The translations under genes were made by a program, and so were the position numbers. From CAYXRS01 sp964636485 (GTDB lineage Bacteria; Gemmatimonadota; Gemmatimonadetes; Gemmatimonadales; Gemmatimonadaceae), in assembly GCA_964636485.1 (NCBI GenBank), contig CAZWSO010000022.1, positions 1-24,235 on the forward strand: 24,235 bases of DNA, written 5' to 3'. Each line of letters starts with the position of its first letter. Position 1 is the first letter of the stretch. Shown here piece after piece: positions 23,306 to 24,235 of this stretch. The notes under the pieces were generated by a model. It was not told where the DNA came from. It made no database searches and saw only the letters and a list, made by a program, of their open reading frames with translations.

Positions 23306-24235
23306 TGGTGAACGTGCGGGAGCAGGCTGTGGAGCGACGAGCCGCCGCCGCCCCGGCTGCAGGACGGCCCGCCATATCCGTCATCGTTCCGGTGACGGAG
23401 CGTCCGGAACCGCTCGGCGAGTTATATCGCGAGTACTCCGCCCCCCTCCGGGCCCTGGGAGAGGACTTCGAGTTCGTCTTCGTGGCGCACCCGTTCTTCG
23501 GCAGACTACTGAGCGAGGTTCGGCTGCTGGCGGAGGAGGGCGAGCCGGTTCGCGTCATCGAATCGGGGCGCAGCGTCGGCGAAACAGCACTACTCCGGCT
23601 CGCGCTCCCCCAAACGCGCGGCGATGTAATCCTCACGCTTCCCGCCTACCGCCAGGTGGAGCCGGAGGCGCTGCCTTTGTTGCTGGAGCGGATCGCCGCG
23701 GGCGCCGATCTGGCCGTGGCGCGCCGGTGGCCGAGGAAGGATGCGCTCGTGAACCGGCTCCAGAACCGCGCGCTTCATTTCTTCATCGGAAGACTCGGCA
23801 ACGACCGGATTCACGATGTGGCTTGCGGGGTTCGTGCCGTACGGCGGAGCACGCTGGAGGAGATTCCGCTCTACGGGGATTTTCTCCGCTTCCTGCCGCT
23901 CCTTGCTGTGTACAACGGCTACGCAGTGGAGGAGGTGCCGGCTGCCCAGCACGAGAGCGACAAGGCCGGCCGTATCTACGGCCCAGGCGTCTACGTTCGG
24001 CGTATGCTGGACATTCTCGGATTGTTCTTCCTTCTGCGCTTCACCGACAAGCCCCTCCGGTTTTTCGGGCTGATCGGCAGCATGCTCGCCGCGGCAGGAG
24101 CGCTCGTGCTGCTGGTGTTGCTGGCCGAGCGTGTGGCAGGTGAGGGTATCGGAGGTCGGCCGCTGCTGCTTCTGGCGGTGCTGATGACGGTGCTGGGAGT
24201 GCAGGCGATCGCGCTGGGTTTGATCGGGGAGATGA
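23305..24235 (+). CDS. Degenerate GT2-like protein, paralogue of the upstream enzyme, 3' partial
   Basis: This frame starts with an ATG sharing its A with the preceding TGA and stays open to the window edge (310 residues seen). The layout parallels the preceding GT2 almost block for block: AISVIVPV, then a beta-strand and helix pattern, HDVACGVRAVR in place of RDNGCSLKAYR, and two hydrophobic segments (from about 248 and 275). The catalytic parts are gone: DDGS is AHPF (61-64), and DGDLQND is PAYRQVE (113-119), so both metal-binding aspartates are lost. It therefore looks like a pseudoenzyme, kept in frame and not decayed, possibly a regulatory or complex partner of the active GT2. Its C-terminus beyond the window is unknown. 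Confidence 0.85.
   Translation, partial: MVNVREQAVERRAAAAPAAGRPAISVIVPVTERPEPLGELYREYSAPLRALGEDFEFVFVAHPFFGRLLSEVRLLAEEGEPVRVIESGRSVGETALLRLALPQTRGDVILTLPAYRQVEPEALPLLLERIAAGADLAVARRWPRKDALVNRLQNRALHFFIGRLGNDRIHDVACGVRAVRRSTLEEIPLYGDFLRFLPLLAVYNGYAVEEVPAAQHESDKAGRIYGPGVYVRRMLDILGLFFLLRFTDKPLRFFGLIGSMLAAAGALVLLVLLAERVAGEGIGGRPLLLLAVLMTVLGVQAIALGLIGEM

Noticed and set aside
1..24235. CRISPR arrays, tRNA or rRNA genes, insertion sequences, attachment sites
   Set aside because: No regularly spaced repeats, cloverleaf-like segments, transposase motifs or terminal repeats were seen by eye.

Overview
This is a GC-rich stretch of a diderm bacterial chromosome. An outer-membrane-type polysaccharide export protein, a lipoprotein M23 peptidase and a Wzc-like tyrosine autokinase point to a Gram-negative envelope. 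The overall style (GC-rich, many sigma54-type and GT genes, divergent paralogues) would fit Gemmatimonadota or a related phylum, but that assignment is inference because no rRNA or other phylogenetic marker is present. I see no tRNA, rRNA, CRISPR array, transposase or phage gene.

Left part (1-7538). The 3' part of a VWA/MIDAS protein is followed by a divergent FtsH-type membrane AAA+ zinc protease, both on the plus strand. Facing them on the minus strand is a unit read right to left: an NtrC-type sigma54 response regulator, a soluble histidine kinase whose start overlaps the regulator's stop by 4 bp, and then a lipoprotein M23 peptidase with two SH3-like domains.

Middle and right part (7539-24235). 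This is an exopolysaccharide or glycan-lipid assembly locus. It encodes a Wzz/Wzc-type BY-kinase with a C-terminal tyrosine cluster, a degenerate receiver/GGDEF-like protein, a Wza-type export protein, an initiating sugar-phosphate transferase, a membrane GT2, a GT4, a GlpD-like FAD oxidoreductase coupled to a methyltransferase, and an SDR epimerase/dehydratase. These are followed by a second GT4, a second methyltransferase, a polyprenyl-phosphate-type GT2, and a partial paralogous GT2 that has lost its catalytic aspartates. No Wzx flippase or Wzy polymerase lies in the window.

How the genes work together (inference). The sugar-phosphate transferase would load the first sugar on the lipid carrier. 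The GTs would extend it, and the SDR and methyltransferases would supply or modify sugars. Export would go through the Wza-like protein under control of the BY-kinase. The two-component pair, divergent from the kinase gene, and the degenerate receiver protein are the likely local regulators. The locus is built of small one- to four-gene units that change strand repeatedly, with stop/start overlaps inside units and almost no space, or even overlap, between convergent units.

The most noteworthy observations are the tandem active/inactive GT2 pair at the right edge, the doubly degenerate receiver-GGDEF protein, the GlpD-like enzyme embedded in a glycan locus, and the divergent FtsH.
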